From assembly GCA_024278955.1 (NCBI GenBank), contig JAJRSE010000002.1, positions 62,001 through 126,000 of the forward strand: 64,000 nucleotides of DNA, written 5' to 3'. Shown here piece by piece: positions 52,451 through 61,257 of the stretch; the stretch's first letter is position 1, and each line of letters begins with the position of its first letter. The translations under genes were made by a program, and so were the position numbers. Under the pieces are notes generated by a model, which was given only the letters and a program-made list of their open reading frames with translations, had not been told where the DNA came from and ran no database searches. This DNA comes from Planctomycetota bacterium (lineage in GTDB: Bacteria > Planctomycetota > Planctomycetia > Pirellulales > Lacipirellulaceae).

Positions 52451-54142
52451 TCAAGCGGCGGACTTTGCGTTTTGACGTTGTTGGCCCAGTAGACGCTGGA
52501 TCTCAATTTGGTACTGGATTCGCTGCGTCTGCCAGCTCTTCGCATCAGTTTCGTAATGACGCTGCTGGCGGTCGAGTTCGTTTTCACGAGCCACTAATCG
52601 TGCAGCTCGTTGTTCGAGGTCGCGTTCGCAGCGCTCAAGCCATTGCATCAATTCGAGACGGCGTTCTTCCACTTGTTGGTGCTCGCCAGCTAATTCGAGA
52701 CGCACTTTTTCCAGATCACGCCGGCGTGTCTGAACCTCCTCAGCCGCCAACTGAAAGTGGTCTGACAAGCGAACTCGAACTTGAGCTATCGAGCGAGACA
52801 GAGTGGCCGGTGCAAGAACCCCTTGCAGTTGAAGCCAAGTTTCTTCGGTTGCCAGGCGTAGCTCGAGCACTTCGCGCTGGGCAGCTCGTAGTTCTTCTTG
52901 AACTTGTTCAAGAGCGGTCTGACGCTGCTCTAGCTCGGCTTCTCGGCTGTCGAGGCCCTGCTCGCGGCGGGTCTGAACAGCGGCAGCCTGTTCGTGCTGC
53001 AATTTCGTGGCACGACGTTCAGTTGCTACTTGGTTCTCAAAAGCCAGCTCATCGCGCTCTAGCTCGCGCTGACGTTCGTGAAGCTCAACTTGCTGCTCAG
53101 CCAACAGCGATTCTGCCCTTGCAAGGCAATCGTCTCGATCTTCGAGTTCGTGCGATCGCTCCTGAAGCTCAATCATCTTCTGTTCGGTTATGTCCAGCCG
53201 TTGAAAACGCTCTAAAGCGGTTTTGATTTCTTGCTCTCGAAATCGAATTCGACGCTCTTGCTCGTCGTATTCTGCCTGACGCCGTTCGTGGGTTTGAAGT
53301 TGTCGATCAAGTTCGGCCCGTTGAAACTCGCCCTCGCTCGCTCGTTCTCCAAGACGCTGCTCCCAGTCGCAAAGCTCTGTTTTTCGCTGGTCGAGTTCCA
53401 AGCCAGCGGCTGCAAGGTTTTCGCTTTGCTGCTGCAAGGCAATCTTTTCGCCGGTACAACGCTCCATTTGTTTGTAAGCTTCTGCCTCGCGCTCGTCCAA
53501 CTCTCGTTGTCGTTGCTCGAATGCTTGCTTGAACTCGTCGCAGTCTTGCTGCTTGGTCTGGCAAAGGGCGGCTTGGATATCGAGTTCGCTTAGCTTCTCT
53601 CGTAACTCGGCTTGTGAGACTTCAAGTTCAACCTGCACTTCAACCACTTGCCGCTCTCGCTGCTCGAGCTGCTTCAATCGCTGCTCGACCTCGACCGTAT
53701 CAAAAGCATTTGTAGGTTGCTCTGCTTGTTGAGCTAACTCCTGCTCTTGCTTAAGCAGCGTCTGCTCTCGCTCGTCCAGCTCGGTCTCTCGGTCTTCGAG
53801 CCACAGCCGGGCATTTCTAATGCGGGACTCAAATTCTGCTTCTTGCGAATTAAGCCTTGCATCGCGATGGTCGACTTCTTCGAGCCGAGATTGCAGCCGA
53901 CCGGCCAGGTCTGCCGCCTGACGGGCTAGGACTTCTGGCGATGCTCCTACTTCGAGGAGCTGTGCCACGGTCGAGCCGACGTCGGAGGTTAGCTCGCGTT
54001 TTTCTGGAGCAATTGCGACCGGTTCACTCGGGGCAGAGATAATTTCGGCCCTGCGCAGAGGGTGCGCTCCGTCGACCCGAGTCTCACGTTGGAGCTTCGG
54101 CTCGGTTGCTTGATCTTGTCGCTCTTGGTTTTCGTTCGCCAT
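52451..54142 (-). CDS. Long Glu/Gln/Arg-rich coiled-coil protein
   Basis: The 563-residue product is almost entirely charged helix with heptad pattern, for example RLKQLEQRERQVVEVQVELE and LAEQQVELHERQRELERDEL. There is no signal peptide or transmembrane helix, so it is probably cytoplasmic. The first 80 residues are less regular, and the last 60 include LERCERDLEQRAARLVAREN. No globular domain. Compared with the coiled-coil protein at 15189-16421 it lacks a membrane anchor. Function unknown; scaffold or cytoskeletal role is only a guess. Confidence 0.75.
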   Translation of the reverse strand: MANENQERQDQATEPKLQRETRVDGAHPLRRAEIISAPSEPVAIAPEKRELTSDVGSTVAQLLEVGASPEVLARQAADLAGRLQSRLEEVDHRDARLNSQEAEFESRIRNARLWLEDRETELDEREQTLLKQEQELAQQAEQPTNAFDTVEVEQRLKQLEQRERQVVEVQVELEVSQAELREKLSELDIQAALCQTKQQDCDEFKQAFEQRQRELDEREAEAYKQMERCTGEKIALQQQSENLAAAGLELDQRKTELCDWEQRLGERASEGEFQRAELDRQLQTHERRQAEYDEQERRIRFREQEIKTALERFQRLDITEQKMIELQERSHELEDRDDCLARAESLLAEQQVELHERQRELERDELAFENQVATERRATKLQHEQAAAVQTRREQGLDSREAELEQRQTALEQVQEELRAAQREVLELRLATEETWLQLQGVLAPATLSRSIAQVRVRLSDHFQLAAEEVQTRRRDLEKVRLELAGEHQQVEERRLELMQWLERCERDLEQRAARLVARENELDRQQRHYETDAKSWQTQRIQYQIEIQRLLGQQRQNAKSAA

Positions 54143-54385
54143 CCTACTGCCTGCGGAGAAGCTCGCATCGAAGTGCCGGAATTATTTAGTTAATCGGCAT
54201 ACTCTGCCTAAGCGTCTCAATCGGCAGTTCTCGGGCGAAAGTTGAAATTTCGCATGTAGATTCGCGCGAATGCACTGCTAGCAGGGCTTTTGGTGCAAAA
54301 ACAGCTGCCGTTGACCAGTCCCCCCTATCCACTAAAATCCTACCTCTCTTAACATGACATCGCCCAGCGTGCGCGCACATAGAAT

Positions 54386-56044
54386 ATGACCACAGTAATG
54401 ACTGATCAGACAGACAATTCCACCAGCCAGCCGGGCTCTCCTCTGGAGCAGGCCCGTCGAGAGAAAATCGCGAAGCTCATCGAGCTGGGCGTCGACCCCT
54501 GGGGCGGCCGGTTTGACGATCGAGCAATGATCGGCGACATTCGTGCCCGAGATTCCGAAATCGTCTACCGCACCGAAGACGGCACCGACCACCCGCTCCC
54601 CGATTTCAACAACGTCGCCGAAGACTTTAATTTCCGACAATGGAAAGCCGACCTCGGCAAAGGCCAGATGCTCGGGCCTCAAGTGCGCGCCGCAGGCCGC
54701 ATTGTGCTCCATCGCGACAAAGGAAAACTCAACTTCATCGACATCCGCGACATGACCGGCGATCTCCAGCTCATGGTCGGAAAAAAACAAGTCGGTGACG
54801 ATTGGGCAATTGTCGAGCAGCTCGACCTCGGAGACATCATCGGCGTCGACGGAATGCTCGGTCGCAGCAACACGGGCGAGCTTTCGATCTTCGCCGAGCG
54901 AATCCACTTTCTCACCAAATCCATCGAAACTCCGCCCGACAAACACAGCGGGCTGCAAGATCCCGAGCTACGTCAGCGAATGCGGTATCTCGACCTCATC
55001 CACACCGAGGGCATGTTGCCGCGTTTTCTCGAGCGAACCAAGATCGTCCGATCGATTCGCGAAACCCTCAACGAACAGAATTTCGTCGAGGTCGAAGGTC
55101 CAACGCTCCACTCCGTTGCCGGAGGCGCCGCAGCACGACCTTTCAAGACTCACCACAACGCGCTCGACATCGATCTCACAATGCGAATCGCTCTCGAATT
55201 GCACCTCAAGCGACTCATGGTCGGAGGGATCGAACGCGTCTACGAGATGGGCCGCGTCTACCGTAACGAAGGCATCGATCAAAGCCATAACCCCGAATTC
55301 ACGATGCTCGAAGTCTATCAAGCCTACGGCGACTACCGCTCGATGATGGACCTCACCGAAAAATGTATTTGCGGGGCGATTGAATCGTTGGTCGCGAGCC
55401 GCGAGTCGCGTGAAAGCGGGGCAACAAAAGATTCCTCGCAACTCGCAACTTGCGACTATCAACTCAACTGGGCCGACAAAACCATCGACTTCACTCCGCC
55501 CTTCGAGCGCCGAACCTACGATGATCTCATCCGCGAACACGCCGGCGTCGATCCGACCGACGAAACGGCCGTCGCCGAGATGGCTGCCTCAATCGGCATC
55601 GAAACCGAAGGACGCCACCCCGACGTCATCAAAAACGATCTCTTCGAGGCCAAGGTCGAGGAACACCTCGTCGGCCCGATTTTTGTCATCGACTACCCCA
55701 GCAGCATCTGCCCGCTGACCAAACGCAAACGAGACAACCCAGCCATCGCCGAGCGATTCGAGCTTTTCGTCCACGGCATGGAACTGGCAAATGCTTACAC
55801 CGAGCTGAACGACCCCGATCTCCAAGAAAAACTTTTCCAAACTCAATTGGCAGGCATGAACGAAGAAGATTCCATGGCCAAAATGGATACCGACTTCATC
55901 CGAGCCCTACGCTACGGAATGCCGCCTGCCGGAGGGCTCGGAATCGGCATCGACCGCCTTGTCATGCTGCTAACCAACACTCAATCCATCCGCGACGTCA
56001 TCCTCTTCCCCTTATTACGCCCCGAACAAACAAAAGATGATTGA
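54386..56044 (+). CDS. lysS: Class II lysyl-tRNA synthetase with a repeat-derived insertion
   Basis: Charges tRNA-Lys in the cytoplasm. The OB-fold anticodon domain (about 90-190) is followed by the class II core: motif 1 around [11 protein letters not shown], motif 2 in [19 protein letters not shown], and motif 3 in [13 protein letters not shown]. Between motifs 2 and 3, residues about 336-360 ([16 protein letters not shown] then QLATCDYQL) replace a short loop of other LysRS and are encoded by a repeat (55391-55456). The protein is 552 residues against about 500-510. Start ATG 54386; 54398 is an alternative. The stop TGA at 56042-56044 lies in another repeat. Confidence 0.95.
   Translation: MTTVMTDQTDNSTSQPGSPLEQARREKIAKLIELGVDPWGGRFDDRAMIGDIRARDSEIVYRTEDGTDHPLPDFNNVAEDFNFRQWKADLGKGQMLGPQVRAAGRIVLHRDKGKLNFIDIRDMTGDLQLMVGKKQVGDDWAIVEQLDLGDIIGVDGMLGRSNTGELSIFAERIHFLTKSIETPPDKHSGLQDPELRQRMRYLDLIHTEGMLPRFLERTKIVRSIRETLNEQNFVEVEGPTLHSVAGGAAARPFKTHHNALDIDLTMRIALELHLKRLMVGGIERVYEMGRVYRNEGIDQSHNPEFTMLEVYQAYGDYRSMMDLTEKCICGAIESLVASRESRESGATKDSSQLATCDYQLNWADKTIDFTPPFERRTYDDLIREHAGVDPTDETAVAEMAASIGIETEGRHPDVIKNDLFEAKVEEHLVGPIFVIDYPSSICPLTKRKRDNPAIAERFELFVHGMELANAYTELNDPDLQEKLFQTQLAGMNEEDSMAKMDTDFIRALRYGMPPAGGLGIGIDRLVMLLTNTQSIRDVILFPLLRPEQTKDD
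55391..55456. repeat. Inverted repeat, gagtcgcgagt family, in frame inside lysS
   Basis: The 20-base arms 55391-55410 and 55437-55456 are reverse complements at 16 of 20 positions, and all four differences are transitions. The loop is 26 bases. It resembles the unit at 413-484. It adds about 20 residues to LysRS without breaking the frame. Confidence 0.8.
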
Positions 56045-56092
56045 TGTGCCCCCCCTTTCACATCAAAAATCAAACATCCCACATCCAAAACA
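56041..56092. repeat. gatgtttgat family, right arm with short hairpin, after lysS
   Basis: ttgatgtg (56041-56048) faces cacatcaa (56059-56066) across a C-rich loop, followed by aatcaaacatcccacatcc. It supplies the lysS stop codon and lies between lysS and the lolC-like gene. Confidence 0.72.
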
Positions 56093-56110
56093 TTCCCAAG
56101 GACGGGTAAC

Positions 56111-57655
56111 ATGTACAAGCTGCTTCTATGCTGGCGCTATCTACGAACGCGGTATATCGCACTCGTTTGTATCGTGAGTGTCACGCTTGGCGTCGCGACC
56201 ATGATTGTCGTCAACAGCGTGATGGCCGGTTTCACCAACGAAATGCAGTCTCGCCTCAACGGCATGTTAGGCGATCTGGTCTTCGAGTGCCGCAGCCTCG
56301 ACGGCGTTGCCGATGCCAAGTTGCACATGGCAAAAATCCGCAAAGCCACCGGCGATGCGATTATCGGCATGTCGCCCACGGTTTCGGTGCCGGCGCTCAT
56401 GTACATTGATGTCATGGGACCCAATCGCGAAATTCAGGCAATGACCAAGCCGATTACCTTGGTAGGCATCGAGCAGTCGACTTACGCCGACGTCAGCGAT
56501 TTCGACGACTACCTACAACATCCCAGCAACCGCCAACAACTTGAATTCAAACTGCGAAACGGCGGCTACGATGTCTACGATCATCAGGCCGAAGATAACG
56601 AAAACGCTAAACCTCGCAAACAAATGGAAAGAGCCGGGTGGCCCTACCGCCGATACAAGGCCTCCCTACTTAAACAACGCGAATTGATTGCCGGTAGGGA
56701 AAAAGCGTCGATCGAAACTCCCGAAAGTAACCTTCCAAAAAATCCTTTTGGACCTGCAAACGATCAAGCAGAAGGACGCGATTTCGACCCCGCTACAGAG
56801 CAGCACCCTGGCATTGTCTTGGGAATCGGCACCTGTAGCTTTCGCGGAACCGACGGGACCGATCAGTTCTTCGCCCTGCCCGGCGACGACGTTCGCGTAA
56901 GCTTCCCCAAAGCCTCGTTGCCCCCAGAAGCGATTAGCGAGTTCTACACGATCGTCGATGTCTACGAGAGCAAAATGAGCGAATACGACGCAAATTTTGT
57001 CTTTGTTCCGCTCCGCTCGCTCCAGCAAAGTCGTGGGCTAATCGACCCAACCACGGGCATTGGCAAGTTCTCGTCAATTCAAATCAAACTTCGCCCTGGA
57101 GCCGACGCCAATCAGGTACGCGATCAAATTCGTGAGGCCTTCCCTCCACATCTCTACGTGGTCAGCACCTGGCGAGACAAACAAGGTCCGCTCCTTGCAG
57201 CAGTTCAAATGGAGCAAGCCGTGCTCAATGTCTTGCTGTTTATGATTATCGCGGTTGCAGGTTTCGGCATCTTGGCCATCTTCACGATGATCGTCGTCGA
57301 GAAAACTCGCGATATCGGAATTCTGAAATCGCTTGGCGCCTCGGGCCGCGGAGTGCTGGGTATCTTCCTAGGTTACGGATTGAGCTTGGGCATCCTGGGC
57401 GCCGGTGCTGGCGCCGGCTTAGGACTCCTGTTTGTAAAATACATCAACGAGATTGCCGATCTCCTCGGACGTATTACCGGGCAGCCCGTGTTCGATCCTT
57501 CGGTTTATTACTTCTACAAAATCCCTGCGGTTGTCTATCCACAAACGGTCGCCTGGATTTGTCTGGGCGCGATCGCAATCGCGGTAATGGCAAGCATCTT
57601 GCCCGCGCGCCGTGCTGCATTGCTTCATCCTGTAAAGGCATTGAACTATGAGTAG
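56111..57655 (+). CDS. LolC/LolE-type ABC transporter permease
   Basis: A FtsX-family permease of 514 residues. It has one N-terminal transmembrane helix (IALVCIVSVTLGVATMIVV), a periplasmic domain of about 300 residues, then three helices at the C-terminus around VLNVLLFMIIAVAGFGILAI and GVLGIFLGYGLSLGILG, the LolCE/MacB-like topology. With the adjacent ATPase it should extract lipoproteins or similar substrates; the periplasmic domain is larger than in LolC. Start ATG 56111 behind AAGGACGGG. Overlaps the ATPase gene by eight bases. Confidence 0.88.
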   Translation: MYKLLLCWRYLRTRYIALVCIVSVTLGVATMIVVNSVMAGFTNEMQSRLNGMLGDLVFECRSLDGVADAKLHMAKIRKATGDAIIGMSPTVSVPALMYIDVMGPNREIQAMTKPITLVGIEQSTYADVSDFDDYLQHPSNRQQLEFKLRNGGYDVYDHQAEDNENAKPRKQMERAGWPYRRYKASLLKQRELIAGREKASIETPESNLPKNPFGPANDQAEGRDFDPATEQHPGIVLGIGTCSFRGTDGTDQFFALPGDDVRVSFPKASLPPEAISEFYTIVDVYESKMSEYDANFVFVPLRSLQQSRGLIDPTTGIGKFSSIQIKLRPGADANQVRDQIREAFPPHLYVVSTWRDKQGPLLAAVQMEQAVLNVLLFMIIAVAGFGILAIFTMIVVEKTRDIGILKSLGASGRGVLGIFLGYGLSLGILGAGAGAGLGLLFVKYINEIADLLGRITGQPVFDPSVYYFYKIPAVVYPQTVAWICLGAIAIAVMASILPARRAALLHPVKALNYE

Positions 57656-58412
57656 TCTTCTCCAAGCAGCCTCTGGATCACCAGAACAGTCCACATCTCC
57701 GCTTGCGGTTTCGCCCCCACTCGAGCAAATGGGCACCCGTGGACTATTCAAAAGCTATTACAAAGGAACCTTAGGCATTCCCGTGCTGCAAGGAATCCAC
57801 CTCTCGGTCCACGAAGGCGAGTTCCTCTCGATCGTTGGTCAAAGCGGCAGCGGCAAAAGCACTTTGCTTCACCTCTTAGGCACACTCGACCAACCCGATG
57901 CCGGCGAAGTCTATTTTGAAGGCAACCGCATCGACAACCTCCCCAGCGCCAGCTGCGACCTGTTGCGCAACCGCCATTTCGGCATGGTCTTCCAGTTCTA
58001 CCACCTGTTGCCAGAATTCTCGGCACTAGAAAACGTTCTCACTCCCGCCCTGATCGCGGAGAGTACTTTGGGCTACTGGCGGAAACGCAAACAATATCGC
58101 CGCCGGGCCGAGGAATTGCTCGAATTGGTTGGCCTCAGCGATCGCATGAAACACAAACCACGCGAAATGTCGGGCGGCGAAATGCAACGGACAGCCATCG
58201 CCCGGGCTCTGCTTGCCGAGCCAAGCGTACTGCTAGCCGACGAGCCCACCGGTAACCTCGACCGAGCCACCGGCGAGCAAATCATGCAAATGCTCCGAGA
58301 GTTGAACCAAGAGCAGAAGCTTACTATAGTCATGGTGACCCACGACCCATGGATCGCCGAACAAGCAGACCGAGTGGTCCGATTGGGAGAAGGACAAATA
58401 CAAACCGCGTAA
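57648..58412 (+). CDS. LolD-type ABC transporter ATPase
   Basis: Nucleotide-binding subunit, 254 residues. Walker A GQSGSGKST (about 66), Q-loop in FGMVFQFYHLLPEF, signature MSGGEMQRTAIARALL, Walker B VLLADEPTGNLD and H-loop VTHD are all present. The MacB/LolD subclass fits by sequence and by the adjacent FtsX-type permease. The first 27 residues are Ser/Pro-rich and unlike the family; an internal ATG at 57729 (MGTRGLFKSYY) is a possible start. Eight-base overlap with the permease. Confidence 0.93.
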   Translation: MSSLLQAASGSPEQSTSPLAVSPPLEQMGTRGLFKSYYKGTLGIPVLQGIHLSVHEGEFLSIVGQSGSGKSTLLHLLGTLDQPDAGEVYFEGNRIDNLPSASCDLLRNRHFGMVFQFYHLLPEFSALENVLTPALIAESTLGYWRKRKQYRRRAEELLELVGLSDRMKHKPREMSGGEMQRTAIARALLAEPSVLLADEPTGNLDRATGEQIMQMLRELNQEQKLTIVMVTHDPWIAEQADRVVRLGEGQIQTA

Positions 58413-58465
58413 GACAAGCGAACCTACAATATTCAAAGAGACTCCTAAAGTTACTCAGGGCCACA

Positions 58466-58491
58466 ATCCCCAGCCCCCAGCCCCCAGCCCA
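58466..58491. repeat. Tandem cagcccc units before ilvE
   Basis: Three near-perfect copies of a cagcccc unit stand directly upstream of the ilvE start at 58498, where a ribosome site would be expected. No purine-rich ribosome site is left, so the tract may weaken or replace it. A short repeat of this type is known from related genomes; this link is from memory. Confidence 0.55.
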
Positions 58492-58497
58492 AGAAAA

Positions 58498-59355
58498 ATG
58501 TCTCGACAGGTCTACATCAACGGCAAGTTTGTCCCTTCCGACCAAGCAACCGTCAGCGTATTCGACCACGGGCTGCTCTACGGCGATGGCATTTTCGAGG
58601 GACTTCGTAGCTACGGCGGCAAAGTTTTTGAGTTGAAAGAGCATGTTCGGCGGCTCTACGAATCGGCCCTGGCCATTTGTCTAGAGATTCCGATCTCGCA
58701 GGACGAGATGTGCGATGCAATCGACCTAGCCGTGCAGACCAACGCCATCGACGACGGTTACATCCGGGCGATCGTCACTCGCGGGGTAGGCACCTTAGGG
58801 CTCGATCCGAATCGATGTAGCAATCCCCAGGTAATTATTATTGCCGACACCATCGCCCTTTATCCGCAAGAGATGTACGAAAATGGCTTAGAGATTGTTA
58901 CCGCAAGTGTGATTCGCAATCATCCCGCCGCGTTAAGCCCGCGGATCAAGTCGCTCAACTATCTCAATAATATCCTCGCAAAAATCGAAGGCCTTCGAGC
59001 CGGCTGCGTCGAAGCTCTGATGCTCAATCACAAGGGCGAAGTCGCCGAATGCACAGGCGATAACCTTTTTCTCGTACGCGACGGCAAGCTATTCACTCCT
59101 CCGCTCGACGCCGGCATTCTGGCCGGCGTCACTCGCGAGGTCGTCGTCGAACTGGCCTGCAAGGCGGGCATCGAAGTCCTCAAAGTCGCACTCACCAAAC
59201 ACGACGTCTACGTCGCGGACGAGTGCTTCCTTACCGGCACAGCCGCCGAAGTCATTCCCGTCGTGAAAGTCGACGATCGAGCTATTGGCTCTGGCAAACC
59301 TGGCCCGATGACGCTCGATCTCAAAGAACGCTTCCACGCCTTCGCCCGAGCGTAG
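58498..59355 (+). CDS. ilvE: Branched-chain amino acid aminotransferase IlvE
   Basis: A class IV PLP aminotransferase of 285 residues, catalysing the last step of Leu, Ile and Val synthesis. FDHGLLYGDGIFEGLRSY opens the family fold; the PLP Lys lies in RIKSLNYLNNILAKIE (about residue 143-158). GEVAECTGDNLFLV and TGTAAEVIPVV are the later conserved parts. No ribosome site before ATG 58498. D-amino acid aminotransferase is a less likely alternative. Followed by a bidirectional terminator at 59391. Confidence 0.9.
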   Translation: MSRQVYINGKFVPSDQATVSVFDHGLLYGDGIFEGLRSYGGKVFELKEHVRRLYESALAICLEIPISQDEMCDAIDLAVQTNAIDDGYIRAIVTRGVGTLGLDPNRCSNPQVIIIADTIALYPQEMYENGLEIVTASVIRNHPAALSPRIKSLNYLNNILAKIEGLRAGCVEALMLNHKGEVAECTGDNLFLVRDGKLFTPPLDAGILAGVTREVVVELACKAGIEVLKVALTKHDVYVADECFLTGTAAEVIPVVKVDDRAIGSGKPGPMTLDLKERFHAFARA

Positions 59356-59390
59356 AGCAAGCGTCGCCTCAGTATTCGAGAAACAAAAAA

Positions 59391-59414
59391 GCCCAGTGAT
59401 CGAAATCCCTGGGC
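59391..59414. terminator. Bidirectional terminator between ilvE and the PEP-CTERM gene
   Basis: gcccag (59391-59396) pairs with ctgggc (59409-59414), with tgatcgaaatcc between. A-rich aaacaaaaaa precedes it and ttatgttttt follows, so it can end transcripts from both convergent genes. Confidence 0.8.
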
Positions 59415-59443
59415 TTATGTTTTTGCTGCCATATTGAGATCAA

Positions 59444-60106
59444 TTACCGTCGGCGATAGGCCAAACCCAGCAGGCCAACCGAGAACAAAGCGAGTGTCGA
59501 AGGCTCAGGAACAGGCACGACAAGCACACTGCTTAATGCATAAAAAGGCCGAGCCGTTGTCCATGCGCCCGCTCCGCCATCATCAATCCAGGCGGCCGTT
59601 GCAAGATCGGCTCTGCCAGTACGAACATTTTGTGACGATCCTAAAAATCGTGCTGGAACCTTAAACCCCGAAGAGTCCGTGCCGGTGTGAACAACCACAT
59701 TGCCGGGTACGCTTGCGCCAAATTGATTGACATTGATTGAAGTTGCAATACTTCCATCCCAAAGATCGGCGGAACCGCTCGCAATTTGCGACCCATCAAG
59801 TAAATAAACTGGGGCACTTACCAAGGCATTGTCGCGAGCATCGACTGACGAAGTTGAGCCAATTGCAGACCATGTTACGCCTAGATCTGTCCCTGTCAGC
59901 CCTGGGTTCAGGGCCGCCTGGCCTTGAACGAAGGTGTTATAGATGCCTATGCTAAAATTAGTCGCACTGAGAGTGTCATCCGTCACGAATGCCAGCTGAT
60001 ACGGATCTCCAGGACTGAGCCCGGCTGGTACCAATGCAGCTAGCGCGCAATTGGGGGTCCATAATAGAAGAGAGATAGAAAATACATGGAAAAGTTTTCG
60101 GTACAT
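59444..60106 (-). CDS. PEP-CTERM sorting-domain protein
   Basis: A 220-residue protein with a signal peptide (FHVFSISLLLWTPNCALA) and a C-terminal PEP-CTERM motif, VPEPSTLALFSVGLLGLAYR R: Pro-Glu-Pro, then a hydrophobic helix, then an Arg cluster. Such proteins are sorted by an exosortase, which is not in this window. The mature part is Ser/Gly/Thr-rich with no recognised domain and may be a matrix or exopolysaccharide-associated surface protein. ATG 60106 follows AAGGAA. Single gene between terminators. Confidence 0.88.
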   Translation of the reverse strand: MYRKLFHVFSISLLLWTPNCALAALVPAGLSPGDPYQLAFVTDDTLSATNFSIGIYNTFVQGQAALNPGLTGTDLGVTWSAIGSTSSVDARDNALVSAPVYLLDGSQIASGSADLWDGSIATSINVNQFGASVPGNVVVHTGTDSSGFKVPARFLGSSQNVRTGRADLATAAWIDDGGAGAWTTARPFYALSSVLVVPVPEPSTLALFSVGLLGLAYRRR

Positions 60107-60304
60107 TAGCGTTTTCCTTATCGAGTTCTAGAGACGCAAAATTACAGGAGCAGGTATCTCCCCAGCAAACTATTGAGAGCCGCTGCCCGCCAACTTCGTA
60201 CACGCGATCCATGGGAAATGCGAGGATTCCCCAGAATCGCGATGCTGCCAGTTTACCAGTGGCCTTGGTTTATGGCCAGTAAATGAACATCAAACACGAA
60301 AAAA

Positions 60305-60328
60305 GCCCAGGAATTGCAATTCCTGGGC
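60305..60328 (-). terminator. Perfect palindromic terminator after the gene at 60360
   Basis: gcccaggaattgcaattcctgggc is a perfect 24-base palindrome (60305-60328). On the minus strand it is followed by TTTTTT, and it lies 32 bases beyond the stop at 60360. Related hairpins are at 16895, 52247 and 59391. Confidence 0.82.
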
Positions 60329-60359
60329 CCAGTTACGGTGTTGGTTTTCTCTGCTTGCC

Positions 60360-61154
60360 CTACCGCGATTGCCCTCGAACCACGCCGCCCTGGGCCCGAC
60401 TGGCGAGGAAACGCTCGTTGTCGACTTTCTTGAAATTCGTTAGATACCGGCGTGCCTCTTCCAACCGCGAGTGGTCTTCGCGCGACAGTCGCCAGGTAAA
60501 CAGATGGGTCGCACGAACCGAGGTCGCCTGCGTGTCGACTGTACGCCGAATCTCTACCGGCACCACTCCGTGCGACTGCAAAGCCGCATTAAGCTCCAGT
60601 CGCGGCTTGGGAGGCGGGTTACCGTGCATCATCGAATTGAGCTGCGTGTACCAGTCGGTGAATTCCCGATACTGGGCCAGCGCGTTTTCGTTCTCGGCAG
60701 GCACCGTTGCTACTCGGTATTTCCAGCTTTCGCTCTCGAGTCGGAGCGTGCCCGACTCCTCGTCAAATGTTTCTTCAAACGAAGGATTTGCCGAAAACCT
60801 TAACAGCGGATCTTCTTGACTCGACGCCCAAAGCGTAAGCTTTTTCATCAGCCCCGAAATCTGTTTGGTCGTCACCTCGGTGCGCTGCTTCGACTCAAGA
60901 TCAAGCAATATGAACCGCCCAGGGTGCGACGCGGTCGGAGAACGGAAAACAGCAATCTGTTCGGGCTGCTCAGAGAAATCGTAAACCGTGCCCGAGTCGA
61001 ATAGCGTAATGTTATGGCTCAGAGATTCCGTTTCGTCTCCGAGATAAACATCGGTTTCAATTCGAAGTTCCTCGCCAGCGACGGCGATTTCTGTGGGGAT
61101 CATTACCATGGTAGTCAAAGCGACAAGTGCGACTGAGAGACGTGCGGCGAACAT
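60360..61154 (-). CDS. Secreted protein of unknown function
   Basis: Start placed at ATG 61154 with AGGAAG upstream, giving a signal peptide (MFAARLSVALVALTTMVMI) cleaved near AVAGEE. The mature part of about 240 residues holds an N-terminal beta-rich region (ELRIETDVYLGDETESLSHN and VYDFSEQPEQIAVFRSPTAS) and a helical C-terminus rich in Arg and Glu. No recognised domain. The gene stands alone, with a perfect terminator behind it. Confidence 0.7.
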   Translation of the reverse strand: MFAARLSVALVALTTMVMIPTEIAVAGEELRIETDVYLGDETESLSHNITLFDSGTVYDFSEQPEQIAVFRSPTASHPGRFILLDLESKQRTEVTTKQISGLMKKLTLWASSQEDPLLRFSANPSFEETFDEESGTLRLESESWKYRVATVPAENENALAQYREFTDWYTQLNSMMHGNPPPKPRLELNAALQSHGVVPVEIRRTVDTQATSVRATHLFTWRLSREDHSRLEEARRYLTNFKKVDNERFLASRAQGGVVRGQSR

Positions 61155-61257
61155 GACGTTTCTTCCTATACCGAGAGATTTGGGCCGATGCGGCAAACAG
61201 AAGAATACGAAGCACCCCCAAAGCTGTAAACGCCGGTTGAGCCAGCAAGCGCATCTG

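Noticed and set aside
54386-56044. LysRS insertion as intein, frameshift or assembly error
   Set aside because: About 20 residues are too short for an intein, the frame is continuous on both sides, and the stretch matches a repeat family seen elsewhere in the window.
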